Shown: positions 35,103 to 42,341 of the stretch, piece after piece
How the letters are laid out: every line of letters starts with the position of its first letter
Numbering within the stretch: the first letter of the stretch is position 1
From: Streptomyces sp. CB01249
Lineage (GTDB): Bacteria > Actinomycetota > Actinomycetes > Streptomycetales > Streptomycetaceae
Length of the DNA stretch: 64,000 nt
NCBI RefSeq assembly: GCF_001905735.1
Contig: NZ_LISW01000003.1
Coordinates: 434,341 to 498,340, forward strand
Direction: 5' to 3'
Position numbers and translations under genes: made by a program
The notes under the pieces: generated by a model
What the model saw: the letters and a program-made list of their open reading frames with translations, nothing else
What the model was told of the DNA's origin: nothing
The model's database searches: none

Positions 35103-35786
35103 TCAGGCGAGCGCGCCGGCCGCGCTCTTGCGGGTCGACACGATCTGGTCGACGAGGCCGTAGGCCAGGGAGTCCTCGGCGGTGAGGATCTTGTCGCGCT
35201 CGATGTCGTCGCGGATCTTCTCGATCGGCGTGGTCGAGTGCTTGGCCAGCAGTTCCTCCAGCTGGGTCCGCATGCGCAGGATCTCGTTGGCCGCGATCTC
35301 CAGGTCGGAGAGCTGCTCACGGCCGGTCTGCGAGGACGGCTGGTGGATCAGCACACGGGCGTTCGGCAGCGCCATGCGCTTGCCCGGGGTGCCGGCGGCG
35401 AGCAGGACCGCGGCGGCGGAGGCCGCCTGGCCCATGCAGACCGTCTGGATGTCCGGCTTCACGAACTGCATCGTGTCGTAGATCGCGGTGAGCGCGGTGA
35501 ACGAGCCGCCGGGGCTGTTGATGTAGATGGAGATGTCCCGGTCCGGGTCCATCGACTCCAGGCACAGCAGCTGCGCCATGACGTCGTTGGCGGACGCGTC
35601 GTCGATCTGCACGCCGAGGAAGATCACGCGCTCCTCGAAGAGCTTCGCGTACGGGTCGTACTCGCGCACGCCCTGCGAGGTGCGCTCCACGAAGCGCGGC
35701 ACGATGTAGCGGTTGTCCACCTGCGGGCCCGTGTAGAGGCCGCTCGCGGAGGCGCCGGGGAAGTTGTTCATGTGGGTGTTCACCAT
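35103..35786 (-). CDS. clpP2: ATP-dependent Clp protease proteolytic subunit 2
   Basis: A 227-aa serine protease subunit. The catalytic Ser lies in MGQAASAAAV, the His in VLIHQPSSQ and the Asp in the DRDKILTAEDS region. The N-terminus carries the extension NNFPGASASGLYTGPQVDNRY, longer than in ClpP1. ATG 35786 is used; GTG 35783 and ATG 35771 are alternatives in the same frame. It is 78 bp after clpP1 and forms the clpP1P2 operon. Heteromeric ClpP1P2 is known in actinobacteria. Confidence 0.95.
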   Translation of the reverse strand: MVNTHMNNFPGASASGLYTGPQVDNRYIVPRFVERTSQGVREYDPYAKLFEERVIFLGVQIDDASANDVMAQLLCLESMDPDRDISIYINSPGGSFTALTAIYDTMQFVKPDIQTVCMGQAASAAAVLLAAGTPGKRMALPNARVLIHQPSSQTGREQLSDLEIAANEILRMRTQLEELLAKHSTTPIEKIRDDIERDKILTAEDSLAYGLVDQIVSTRKSAAGALA

Positions 35787-35864
35787 CCTGGTGGCGTTCT
35801 GTGGCTGGGTGTCTCGGCGTACGAGAGATGCGCGGGGCGGTACGTCGCTGTCCGGGGGTCCGGA

Positions 35865-36482
35865 TCAGGCGCCGGTGCCGCCGCCGCCCGGAACGCCCGA
35901 CGCGATCGAGATGATCTCGTCAATGAGGCCGTACTCCTTGGCCTCCTCCGCGGTGTACCAGCGGTCGCGGTCGCCGTCGCGGATGATCGTCTCCACGGTC
36001 TGGCCGGAGTGGCGGGCGGTGATCTCCGCCATGCGCTGCTTGGTGCGCAGCAGGTACTGGGCCTGGATCTTGATGTCCGAGGCCGTACCGCCGATGCCGG
36101 CCGATCCCTGGTGCATGAGGATGTCGGTGTTCGGGAGCGCGAAGCGCTTGCCGGCGGTGCCGCCGGTGAGCAGGAACTGGCCCATCGAGGCCGCCATGCC
36201 CATACCGATGGTGACGACGTCGTTCGGGATGTACTGCATGGTGTCGTAGACCGCCATGCCGGCCGTCACCGAACCGCCGGGGCTGTTGATGTAGAGGTAG
36301 ATGTCCTTGTCCGGCTCTGCGGCAAGGAGGAGCAGCTGTGCGGTGATCTTGTTGGCGATGTCATCGTCCACCTGCTGGCCGAGGAAGATGATGCGCTCGC
36401 CGAGCAGCCGGCTGTAGACCTGGTCACCGAGGCCACCACCGAGGGACGGCTCTCCGGCGGCGTAGGGCATCAGATTCGTCAC
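35865..36482 (-). CDS. clpP1: ATP-dependent Clp protease proteolytic subunit 1
   Basis: A 205-aa serine protease subunit with catalytic motifs GMAASMGQ (Ser) and ILMHQGSAGIGG (His). The C-terminus ends in a Gly-rich GVPGGGGTGA. It starts with GTG 36482. It is the first gene of clpP1-clpP2. A match to the ClgR operator lies about 135 bp upstream, consistent with the known activation of clpP1P2 by ClgR in Streptomyces. Confidence 0.95.
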   Translation of the reverse strand: MTNLMPYAAGEPSLGGGLGDQVYSRLLGERIIFLGQQVDDDIANKITAQLLLLAAEPDKDIYLYINSPGGSVTAGMAVYDTMQYIPNDVVTIGMGMAASMGQFLLTGGTAGKRFALPNTDILMHQGSAGIGGTASDIKIQAQYLLRTKQRMAEITARHSGQTVETIIRDGDRDRWYTAEEAKEYGLIDEIISIASGVPGGGGTGA

Positions 36483-36615
36483 GTATCCACCTGCTCGTCT
36501 CTGACGGCTCCGGCCGTCTCAGCGTCTTCGTACCGGGTGGGCCGGGACTACCCGACCCTTCCTCTTCATGGACCCTAACGCGCAGGTGGAACAACGCCAT
36601 CCCGCTTCCGCGGCT

Positions 36616-36629
36616 GTTCGCTGGGAGCG
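36616..36629. promoter_or_regulatory. Putative ClgR operator upstream of clpP1
   Basis: GTTCGCTGGGAGCG matches exactly the GTTCGC-N5-GCG motif I recall for ClgR, the activator of clp and lon genes in Streptomyces. It lies about 135 bp upstream of the clpP1 start, between the tig terminator and clpP1, a sensible activator position. Confidence 0.65.
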
Positions 36630-36678
36630 CAAGGTCCGCAGTTGGCACAAGGGTTGTGGCGAAACGTCCGCCGGTACG

Positions 36679-36718
36679 ACGACGGGCTCCGGACGCGGTG
36701 GCGTCCGGAGCCCGTCGT
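36679..36718 (-). terminator. Terminator after trigger factor gene
   Basis: An 18-bp perfect inverted repeat (arms beginning ACGACGGGCTCCGGACGC) with a 4-nt loop, 18 bp past the tig stop. It is among the strongest hairpins in the window. Confidence 0.88.
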
Positions 36719-36736
36719 ACGGGGTCAGCGCGAGGC

Positions 36737-38113
36737 TCAGGCCTCGGTCTTCTCCTCGGCGGCGGCCTCGGTGGCCTCAGCGGCCTCCGTGGTCTCGTCT
36801 TCGTCGTCCTCCAGCTCGACGACCTCACCGTTGGTGTCCACGACCTTGGCGGCCTCGACCACGACGGCGAGCGCCTTGCCGCGGGCGACCTCGCCGACGA
36901 GCATCGGCACCTGGCCACCCTCGACAACCGCCTGGGCGAACTGGTCCGGGCTCATGCCGGAGGAGGCAGCGCGCCGCATGAGGTGCTCGGTGAGCTCCTC
37001 CTGGTTGACGTTCAGCTTCTCCTTGTTGACGAGCTCGTCCAGGATGAACTGGGTCTTGATGCCCTTGACGGCCTGCTCGGAGGTCTCGGCCTCGAACTCC
37101 TCGGCGGTCTTGCCCTGGATCTCCAGGTACTTGTCGAGGGTGAGACCCATCTGACCGAGCTGGTGGTGCTCCAGGTTGTGCTTGCGGGTCTGGACCTCGT
37201 CCGCGAGCAGCTTCTCCGGGATCGGGACCTCGGCGAGCTTCAGCAGCTCCTCCAGGACGCGCTCCTGGGCCTGGGTGGCCTGGTCGTACTGCTTGGTGTT
37301 CTCGAGGCGCTTGCGGCTGTCGGCCTTCAGCTCCTCCAGCGTGTCGAACTCGCTGGCCATCTGGGCGAAGTCGTCGTCCAGCTCGGGGAGCTCGCGGGCG
37401 GCGACGGCGCTCACCTTGACGGTGACCTCGGCGTCCTTGCCCTCGGCGGAGCCGCCCTTCAGCTGCGAGGTGAAGGTGGCCTCGCCACCGGCCTCCAGGC
37501 CGGTCACGGCCTCGTCGATGCCCTCGAGGAGCTCGCCGGAACCGATGGTGTACGAGACACCCTCGGCCACGCCGTCCTCCAGGACCTCGCCGTCGACCTT
37601 GGCCTCGAGGTCGATCGTGACGACGTCGCCGTCGGCGGCGGCGCGCTCGACCGGGTTGGTGGAGGCGAAGCGGCCGCGCAGCTGCTCGACGGCCTTCTCG
37701 ACCTCCTCGTCGGTGACCTCGATGGCGTCGACGGTGACCTCGATGCCGGAGTAGTCCGGGATCTCGATCTCGGGGCGCACGTCCACCTCGGCGGTGAAGG
37801 CCAGCAGCTCGCCGTCCTTCAGCTCCGTGATGTCGACCTCGGGCTGGCCGAGGACGTTCAGCTCACCCTCGTTGACGGCCTCGGTGTAGAACTTCGGGAG
37901 CGCGTCGTTGACGGCCTCCTCCAGCACAGCACCACGGCCGAACCGCTGGTCGATGACCCGGCTGGGGATCTTGCCCTTGCGGAACCCCTTCACCGTGACC
38001 TGCTGGTTGATCTTCTTGTACGCCGCGTCGAGGCTGTCCTTGAGCTCCTCGAAGGGCACCTCGATGCTGAGCCGAACCCGGGTCGGGTTCAGGGTCTCCA
38101 CGGCGCTCTTCAC
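36737..38113 (-). CDS. tig: Trigger factor, ribosome-associated chaperone/PPIase
   Basis: A 458-aa chaperone. The N-terminal ribosome-binding domain has GFRKGKIPSRVIDQRFG (the GFRxGKxP loop). An FKBP-type PPIase domain follows (about 160-240, AADGDVVTIDLEAKVDGE), then a long helical C-terminal domain and an acidic Glu/Ala/Thr-rich tail. GTG 38113 has AAGGAG at good spacing. It lies upstream of clpP1P2, a common bacterial arrangement, but is separated by a strong terminator. Confidence 0.95.
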   Translation of the reverse strand: MKSAVETLNPTRVRLSIEVPFEELKDSLDAAYKKINQQVTVKGFRKGKIPSRVIDQRFGRGAVLEEAVNDALPKFYTEAVNEGELNVLGQPEVDITELKDGELLAFTAEVDVRPEIEIPDYSGIEVTVDAIEVTDEEVEKAVEQLRGRFASTNPVERAAADGDVVTIDLEAKVDGEVLEDGVAEGVSYTIGSGELLEGIDEAVTGLEAGGEATFTSQLKGGSAEGKDAEVTVKVSAVAARELPELDDDFAQMASEFDTLEELKADSRKRLENTKQYDQATQAQERVLEELLKLAEVPIPEKLLADEVQTRKHNLEHHQLGQMGLTLDKYLEIQGKTAEEFEAETSEQAVKGIKTQFILDELVNKEKLNVNQEELTEHLMRRAASSGMSPDQFAQAVVEGGQVPMLVGEVARGKALAVVVEAAKVVDTNGEVVELEDDEDETTEAAEATEAAAEEKTEA

Positions 38114-38219
38114 GGTTCGGTCTCCTTGGTGGCTGACTTCTTGGGGTTCTGCTCCGCCGCACGGGGGGCGGCTTCGCGGACCGAGCCCGGTACATCAGAC
38201 ACACGGGCACGCATTTTGC

Positions 38220-38250
38220 ATAGTAACGGCAAGGGGGAGAACTCCCGCAA
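38220..38250 (-). promoter_or_regulatory. Candidate tig promoter
   Basis: On the minus strand TTGCGG (38245-38250) and TACTAT (38220-38225) are separated by 19 bp, about 107 nt upstream of the tig start. The spacing is slightly long for a housekeeping promoter. Confidence 0.4.
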
Positions 38251-38274
38251 CGCGATCTTGTCCACGCGATCTTG
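38250..38274. repeat. Short direct repeat beside tRNA-Pro 3' end
   Basis: ACGCGATCTTG occurs twice (38250-38260 and 38264-38274) with a 3-nt spacer, ending 4 bp from the tRNA-Pro CCA end. Confidence 0.7.
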
Positions 38275-38278
38275 CCAG

Positions 38279-38355
38279 TGGTCGGGGTGGCCGGATTCGA
38301 ACCGACGACCTTCCGCTCCCAAAGCGGACGCGCTACCAAGCTGCGCCACACCCCG
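38279..38355 (-). tRNA. tRNA-Pro (anticodon TGG)
   Basis: A 77-nt cloverleaf with CCA encoded. Acceptor arms are CGGGGTG/CACCCCG, the D-loop region is GCGCAGCTTGGTAGCGC, the anticodon loop is TTTGGGA giving TGG (codon CCA), and the T-arm is GTCGGTTCGAATCCGGC. It is transcribed leftwards towards tig. Confidence 0.96.
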
Positions 38356-38450
38356 TCGGTGCGACACGTAGGGTACATGCAGCAAGGCGCCGCGCCCGCC
38401 TGTTTCGGCGGGCGGCGTCAAGGGGTGTGCGGGCAGCGCCCGCGACCCGC

Positions 38451-38456
38451 TACGAT
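38451..38456 (+). promoter_or_regulatory. Candidate -10 box for tRNA-Gly
   Basis: TACGAT lies 42 nt before the mature 5' end of tRNA-Gly. No clear -35 is present. Confidence 0.4.
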
Positions 38457-38498
38457 GCTTGTCGTGCCGCGGTCCGTGTGACCTGCGGTGCCGTGCTT

Positions 38499-38572
38499 GC
38501 GGGCGTAGCTCAATGGTAGAGCCCTAGTCTTCCAAACTAGCTACGCGGGTTCGATTCCCGTCGCCCGCTCCA
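38499..38572 (+). tRNA. tRNA-Gly (anticodon TCC)
   Basis: A 74-nt cloverleaf with CCA encoded. Acceptor arms are GCGGGCG/CGCCCGC, the D-arm is GCTCAATGGTAGAGC, the anticodon stem-loop CTAGTCTTCCAAACTAG gives TCC (codon GGA), and the T-arm is GCGGGTTCGATTCCCGT. A hairpin follows at 38580. Confidence 0.96.
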
Positions 38573-38579
38573 ACCGCCG

Positions 38580-38608
38580 AAGGGCCCGGTCCAGTGGACC
38601 GGGCCCTT
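38580..38608. terminator. Convergent terminator after tRNA-Gly
   Basis: 13-bp perfect arms AAGGGCCCGGTCC/GGACCGGGCCCTT with a 3-nt loop. It serves tRNA-Gly on the right strand and the small membrane gene on the left strand. Confidence 0.85.
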
Positions 38609-38628
38609 TCGCGTCGTGTCCGGGCGGC

Positions 38629-38823
38629 TCAGAAGTTGATCTGGCCCACCGAGTCGATGATCGAGTGCATGAAGCGGTTGATCGACGGCCCCATGCCCGT
38701 CGGCGCCAGGAAGAAGCCGAAGAGCGCCGCGACGATCGCGGGGCCCGCCTTTATGGAACCGCTCCGGATCATGACGACCAGGACGATCCCCAACAGAAGC
38801 ACCACAGACAGCGAAATGGCCAC
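38629..38823 (-). CDS. Small conserved membrane protein (64 aa)
   Basis: A 64-aa protein starting with GTG 38823. It has two hydrophobic helices, SLSVVLLLGIVLVVMIRSG and AGPAIVAALFGFFLAPTG, followed by an amphipathic end (INRFMHSIIDSVGQINF). Proteins of this type are frequent in Streptomyces chromosomes and plasmids; the function is unknown. It has its own downstream terminator. Confidence 0.75.
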   Translation of the reverse strand: MAISLSVVLLLGIVLVVMIRSGSIKAGPAIVAALFGFFLAPTGMGPSINRFMHSIIDSVGQINF

Positions 38824-39267
38824 GACTGCTCACACCCTCGGTCGGTCCGCCTTGCCGGCCCGGAGATGTGCGGCCCTGCACCCTCCGTCGCCTCCATCGT
38901 GCCACCAACTCCCGCCGGGGTGTTGCCGGGTGACGTATCGACCTGTCGATATCGCGCCATCCTGCGCCCCTTGCGCCCCCTGCGCGCCGGGCCGGGGGCC
39001 GTGCGCGGGCCGGTGCGCCGCCCTGCGAGCTGCGGGAATATGCAACGGTGATCGTTTCCGTACCCACACACTTCATTCACAGGCGAATTCGACGCCGAAC
39101 GCGAGGTAATTCACTTCGGTCAACTGACTGATGGATTGCCCCATTTGATACGGATTAAATGGGGCATAACGGGCACGTTCTGCTGGTTTGCCATTTGATA
39201 TGCAGGGAAGACGCGCTATTCAACGGCGGTTTTACGAATGGCAATCGAGACGTCTAGGGTGCCTGAG
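38824..39267. promoter_or_regulatory. Intergenic stretch with low-GC half and inverted repeat
   Basis: A 444-bp gap between two divergent genes. The left half is ordinary high-GC sequence with no convincing gene. From about 39040 it is clearly more AT-rich than anything nearby. A perfect 9-bp inverted repeat GCCCCATTT-N10-AAATGGGGC lies at 39138-39165, and the half-site reappears as GCCATTTGATATG near 39189. This looks like an operator region for the acyltransferase gene. Confidence 0.5.
39230..39260 (+). promoter_or_regulatory. Candidate promoter of acyltransferase gene, leaderless
   Basis: TAGGGT (39255-39260) ends exactly 7 nt before ATG 39268, which would place the start of transcription at or next to the initiation codon. 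TTTACG (39230-39235) is a weak -35 with 19-bp spacing. Confidence 0.4.
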
Positions 39268-40419
39268 ATGTTCCACGCTCCGAACGCAATGCAGAGGGCC
39301 GCGCTCCCCCCGGCGACCGAGGAGGCGGAGCCCAGACACGATGCGCCGACGACGGCCCCGCAGGCCCCCTCACCAGCGGCGGAACGGCCCGCCCGGAGCG
39401 GTGGCGCCAAGAAGCGTGACGCCTTCTTCGACAACGCCAAGTACCTCGCCATCGTGCTCGTCGCGGTGGCGCACTCGTGGGTTCCGGTCATGGACGGGAG
39501 CCGGACGGCCCGGGCGCTGTACATGGTCGTCTACACGTTCCACATGCCCGCTTTCATCCTCATCTCGGGTTATTTCTCAAGGTCGTTCGACCTGACCCCC
39601 GCCAAGGTGAAGCGGCTCGTCACCGGTGTCGCCGTGCCGTACGTGGTGTTCGAGACGGCCTACTCGCTGTTCCGCCGGTACGCGAACGACCAGCCGGACG
39701 CGGCCGTCAGCCTGCTGGAGCCCTGGTACCTGACCTGGTTCCTGGCCGCCCTGTTCATCTGGCGGCTCACCACGCCGATCTGGCGCAACCTCCGCCATCC
39801 GCTGGCCGTTTCGCTCGTGATCGCCGTTCTCGCCTCGCTCGCGCCCAGCATCGGTGACGACCTCGACCTGCCGCGCGTGCTGCAGTTCCTGCCCTTCTTC
39901 GTGCTCGGACTCCAGCTGAAGCCCGAGCACTTCGAGCTGGTCCGCCGCCGCGAGGCCCGGCTGTTCGCGCTGCCGCTCTTCGCCGGTGCGCTGGTCTTCG
40001 CGTACTGGGCGGCGCCCCGGATGCAACTGGGCTGGTTCCTGCGGGACTCCAGCGCCCAGGACATGGGGGCGCCGTGGTGGTCGGGCGCGGTGATGACCCT
40101 GGCGATGTTCGGCTGCGCGACGCTGCTGACGGCCGGGTTCCTCGCGCTGGTCCCGCAGCGCCACATGTGGTTCACGGTGCTCGGCGCCGGCACCATCTGC
40201 GGCTACCTGCTGCACGGCTTCCTGGTGAAGGGCGCCGACTACGCGGGGATCTTCGACGACCACGACTGGCTGGTCGGTCCGGCGGGCCTGGTGATCGTGA
40301 CCGTGGTCGCCTCCACCGCCGTCACACTGCTGTGCACGCCGCCGGTGCGGCGCGTCCTGCGCTGTGTCACCGAGCCGGACATGAACTGGGCGTTCCGCCG
40401 GGACGCCGCCAGGATCTGA
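39268..40419 (+). CDS. Acyltransferase family 3 membrane protein
   Basis: A 383-aa integral membrane O-acyltransferase (Acyltransferase_3, fucose-4-O-acetylase-like). A Pro/Ala-rich N-terminus of about 55 residues precedes the membrane domain. The first membrane segment contains the probable catalytic His (VLVAVAHSWVPVMDG). HMPAFILISGYFSRSF is typical of the family, and about ten hydrophobic segments follow. The likely role is O-acetylation of a surface carbohydrate. ATG 39268 is chosen; ATG 39238 is in frame but has no SD. Its isolated position behind an AT-rich upstream region and next to two tRNAs suggests it may be an accessory gene. Confidence 0.82.
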   Translation: MFHAPNAMQRAALPPATEEAEPRHDAPTTAPQAPSPAAERPARSGGAKKRDAFFDNAKYLAIVLVAVAHSWVPVMDGSRTARALYMVVYTFHMPAFILISGYFSRSFDLTPAKVKRLVTGVAVPYVVFETAYSLFRRYANDQPDAAVSLLEPWYLTWFLAALFIWRLTTPIWRNLRHPLAVSLVIAVLASLAPSIGDDLDLPRVLQFLPFFVLGLQLKPEHFELVRRREARLFALPLFAGALVFAYWAAPRMQLGWFLRDSSAQDMGAPWWSGAVMTLAMFGCATLLTAGFLALVPQRHMWFTVLGAGTICGYLLHGFLVKGADYAGIFDDHDWLVGPAGLVIVTVVASTAVTLLCTPPVRRVLRCVTEPDMNWAFRRDAARI

Positions 40420-40436
40420 CCGCCCCGCGCACCCCG

Positions 40437-40465
40437 CGAAGCCCGGCCCAGGTGGCCGGGCTTCG
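40437..40465. terminator. Convergent terminator
   Basis: 12-bp perfect arms CGAAGCCCGGCC/GGCCGGGCTTCG between the acyltransferase and HD-domain genes. Confidence 0.8.
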
Positions 40466-40501
40466 TCGTGTCGGCAGGCGGTGCCGTCGCGCGGTGTTGG
40501 C

Positions 40502-40987
40502 TCAATCCCGACGGTCGGAGGGCGGGTTCGGTGCGGTGAGCCCCAGCAGCTCCCGTACCCGCGCATACTTCGCGGTCAGCCGGGTACGGGTGGCCGGCTC
40601 CAGCACCGCGAGGCGGGCCGGGTCGGCGTTGTGGGCGAGGTCCGCCTCCTTGACCAGCAGGGCGCCGGGGGTGGCCAGGATGCGCCGGGTGTACGCCTCC
40701 GGCCCCTCGCCCGCCCGCTTGGTGACGGCGAGCACCATGTCCTTGACCGCCTGCGGCAGCGCGGCCCCGGCCAGCCACTCGGCCGACAGCGCGTCGTCCT
40801 CCACCGCGTCGTGCAGCCAGGCCGCGGCGATCTGCTCCTCGCTGCCGCCCCGGCTCCGTACGCCCTCCGCGACGGCCGCGAGGTGTTCCGTGTAGGGGCG
40901 GCCGGCCTTGTCCCGCTGGGCGGCGTGGGCCTCGCGGGCCAGGGCCTCGACCTCGGCGAGGGTCAGCCGAGCATGTGATGCGGTCAT
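40502..40987 (-). CDS. HD-domain phosphohydrolase-like protein
   Basis: A 161-aa small HD protein of the RelA/SpoT-type metal phosphohydrolase superfamily. The metal ligands are in HLAAVAEGV (first His), AAAWLHDAVEDD (HD) and KEADLAHNADPARL. It lacks synthetase and TGS domains, so it could be a small alarmone hydrolase or a general nucleotidase. ATG 40987 has no SD. TAGAGT lies 7 nt upstream, pointing to a leaderless message. It is divergent from the antiporter gene. Confidence 0.75.
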   Translation of the reverse strand: MTASHARLTLAEVEALAREAHAAQRDKAGRPYTEHLAAVAEGVRSRGGSEEQIAAAWLHDAVEDDALSAEWLAGAALPQAVKDMVLAVTKRAGEGPEAYTRRILATPGALLVKEADLAHNADPARLAVLEPATRTRLTAKYARVRELLGLTAPNPPSDRRD

Positions 40988-41082
40988 GGCGAGGACTCTA
41001 GGCGCACCCCTCTGCGCCGGTCCGGAGAGTTGCAACGTCAACCGTTCGGTAAACTAACTTCTGACCATTCCTTGACGATCTC

Positions 41083-42324
41083 TTGACTCTTCGAAAGGCC
41101 AGGCTCATCGGACACGCAGACACGCTCATCGCCATGGGCGGCGCCTTCCTCGCCGCCGCGGTCCTCGCCCGCGCGGGCCGCCGCATCGGACTCCCCACCA
41201 TCCCCTTGTTCATCCTGGCCGGAATCCTCCTCGGCCCGCACACCCCCGGCATCGTCCTCGTCGCCGACCCGCACGACCTGGAGATGCTCTCCGCGCTCGG
41301 CCTGGTGCTGCTCCTCTTCTACCTGGGCCTGGAATTCCACCTGGACGACCTCAAGGCGGGCGGCCGCAAGATGGCCGTCGCCGGGGGCACCTATCTCGCC
41401 CTGAACGTCGGCGCCGGGCTCGGCTTCGGCTTCGCGCTCGGCTGGGGCACCTCCGAGGCGCTGGTGCTCGCCGGAGTGCTCGGGATCTCCTCGTCGGCCA
41501 TCGTCACCAAGGTCCTGGTGGACCTCGGCCGGATCGGCAATCCGGAGACCCGGCCCATCCTCGGCATCATCGTCGTGGAGGACGTCTTCCTCGCCCTGTA
41601 TCTGGCGGCCCTCCAGCCCATCCTGTCCGGCGCCGACAGTCTCGCCGCGGCGGTGACCGACGGCGGCAAGGCGTTCGGCTTCCTGCTCCTGCTCGCCCTG
41701 GCCGCCCGCTTCGGCACCCGGGTCGTCGGCAAGCTGATCCGGACCAAGGACGACGAGCTCCTGGTGATCTCGTTCCTCGGCGCCGCCGTCCTGGTGGCCG
41801 GTATCTCGGAGTGGTTCGGCGTCGCGGACGCGATCGGTGCCTTCATGGTCGGGCTGATGCTCGGCAGTACGTCGTCGGGCGAGCGCATCCTCAAGCTGGT
41901 GCACCCGCTGCGCGACGCGTTCGGCGCGATCTTCTTCTTCGCCTTCGGGCTCTCCATCGACCCGGGCGACCTGCCCACCGTGCTCTGGCCGGTGCTGGCC
42001 GCCGTCGCGGTCACCCTCGCGATGAACGTGTGCGCCGGAATCGCCGCCGCCCGGGTGTACGGCTTCGGCCCGCAGGCCACCGCGAACATCTCGACCACCC
42101 TGGTGGCGCGCGGGGAGTTCGCCCTGATCCTCGCCACGATGGCGGCGGGCGCCGGTCTCGACGAACGGCTCTCCCCGTTCATCGCGGGCTACGTGCTGGT
42201 CCTCGCGGTCCTCGCGCCGCTGGCGGCCGGGCGCTCGCACTGGCTGGCCCGCCTCCTGCCGGGCAAGCGGGAACCGGCGCTCCCCGAGCCCGATCCGGTC
42301 GGCGCCGGTTCAGGACTTCCGTGA
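41083..42324 (+). CDS. Cation/proton antiporter (CPA2/KefB-like)
   Basis: A transporter of up to 413 aa with about twelve membrane segments (GGAFLAAAVLARAGRRIGLP first). It carries family motifs LGLEFHLDDLK, GISSSAIVTKVLVD, GIIVVEDVFLALY and FFFAFGLSIDPGDLP. No C-terminal TrkA-N regulatory domain is present. It probably exchanges K+ or Na+ for H+. The start is uncertain: TTG 41083 gives a full first helix but has no SD, while ATG 41134 truncates the helix. TAAACT (41050-41055) is a possible -10. Its stop lies inside a 17-bp tandem duplication shared with the convergent phosphatase gene. Confidence 0.85.
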   Translation: MTLRKARLIGHADTLIAMGGAFLAAAVLARAGRRIGLPTIPLFILAGILLGPHTPGIVLVADPHDLEMLSALGLVLLLFYLGLEFHLDDLKAGGRKMAVAGGTYLALNVGAGLGFGFALGWGTSEALVLAGVLGISSSAIVTKVLVDLGRIGNPETRPILGIIVVEDVFLALYLAALQPILSGADSLAAAVTDGGKAFGFLLLLALAARFGTRVVGKLIRTKDDELLVISFLGAAVLVAGISEWFGVADAIGAFMVGLMLGSTSSGERILKLVHPLRDAFGAIFFFAFGLSIDPGDLPTVLWPVLAAVAVTLAMNVCAGIAAARVYGFGPQATANISTTLVARGEFALILATMAAGAGLDERLSPFIAGYVLVLAVLAPLAAGRSHWLARLLPGKREPALPEPDPVGAGSGLP

Positions 42325-42341
42325 GTTCAGGACTTCCGTGA
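42308..42341. repeat. 17-bp perfect tandem duplication across two convergent stop codons
   Basis: GTTCAGGACTTCCGTGA is present twice without a gap (42308-42324, 42325-42341). Copy 1 carries the antiporter stop (plus strand); copy 2 carries the phosphatase stop (minus strand). Each copy encodes a stop in both directions. Confidence 0.97.

Noticed and set aside
36616..36629. A second ClgR-type site near 32530 (GTTCGC followed by GCG)
   Set aside because: The spacing there is 3 nt, not 5, so it does not match the motif.
38830..39080. Several short frames in the gap before the acyltransferase gene
   Set aside because: They overlap on both strands, have no SD and contain no membrane or domain signal.
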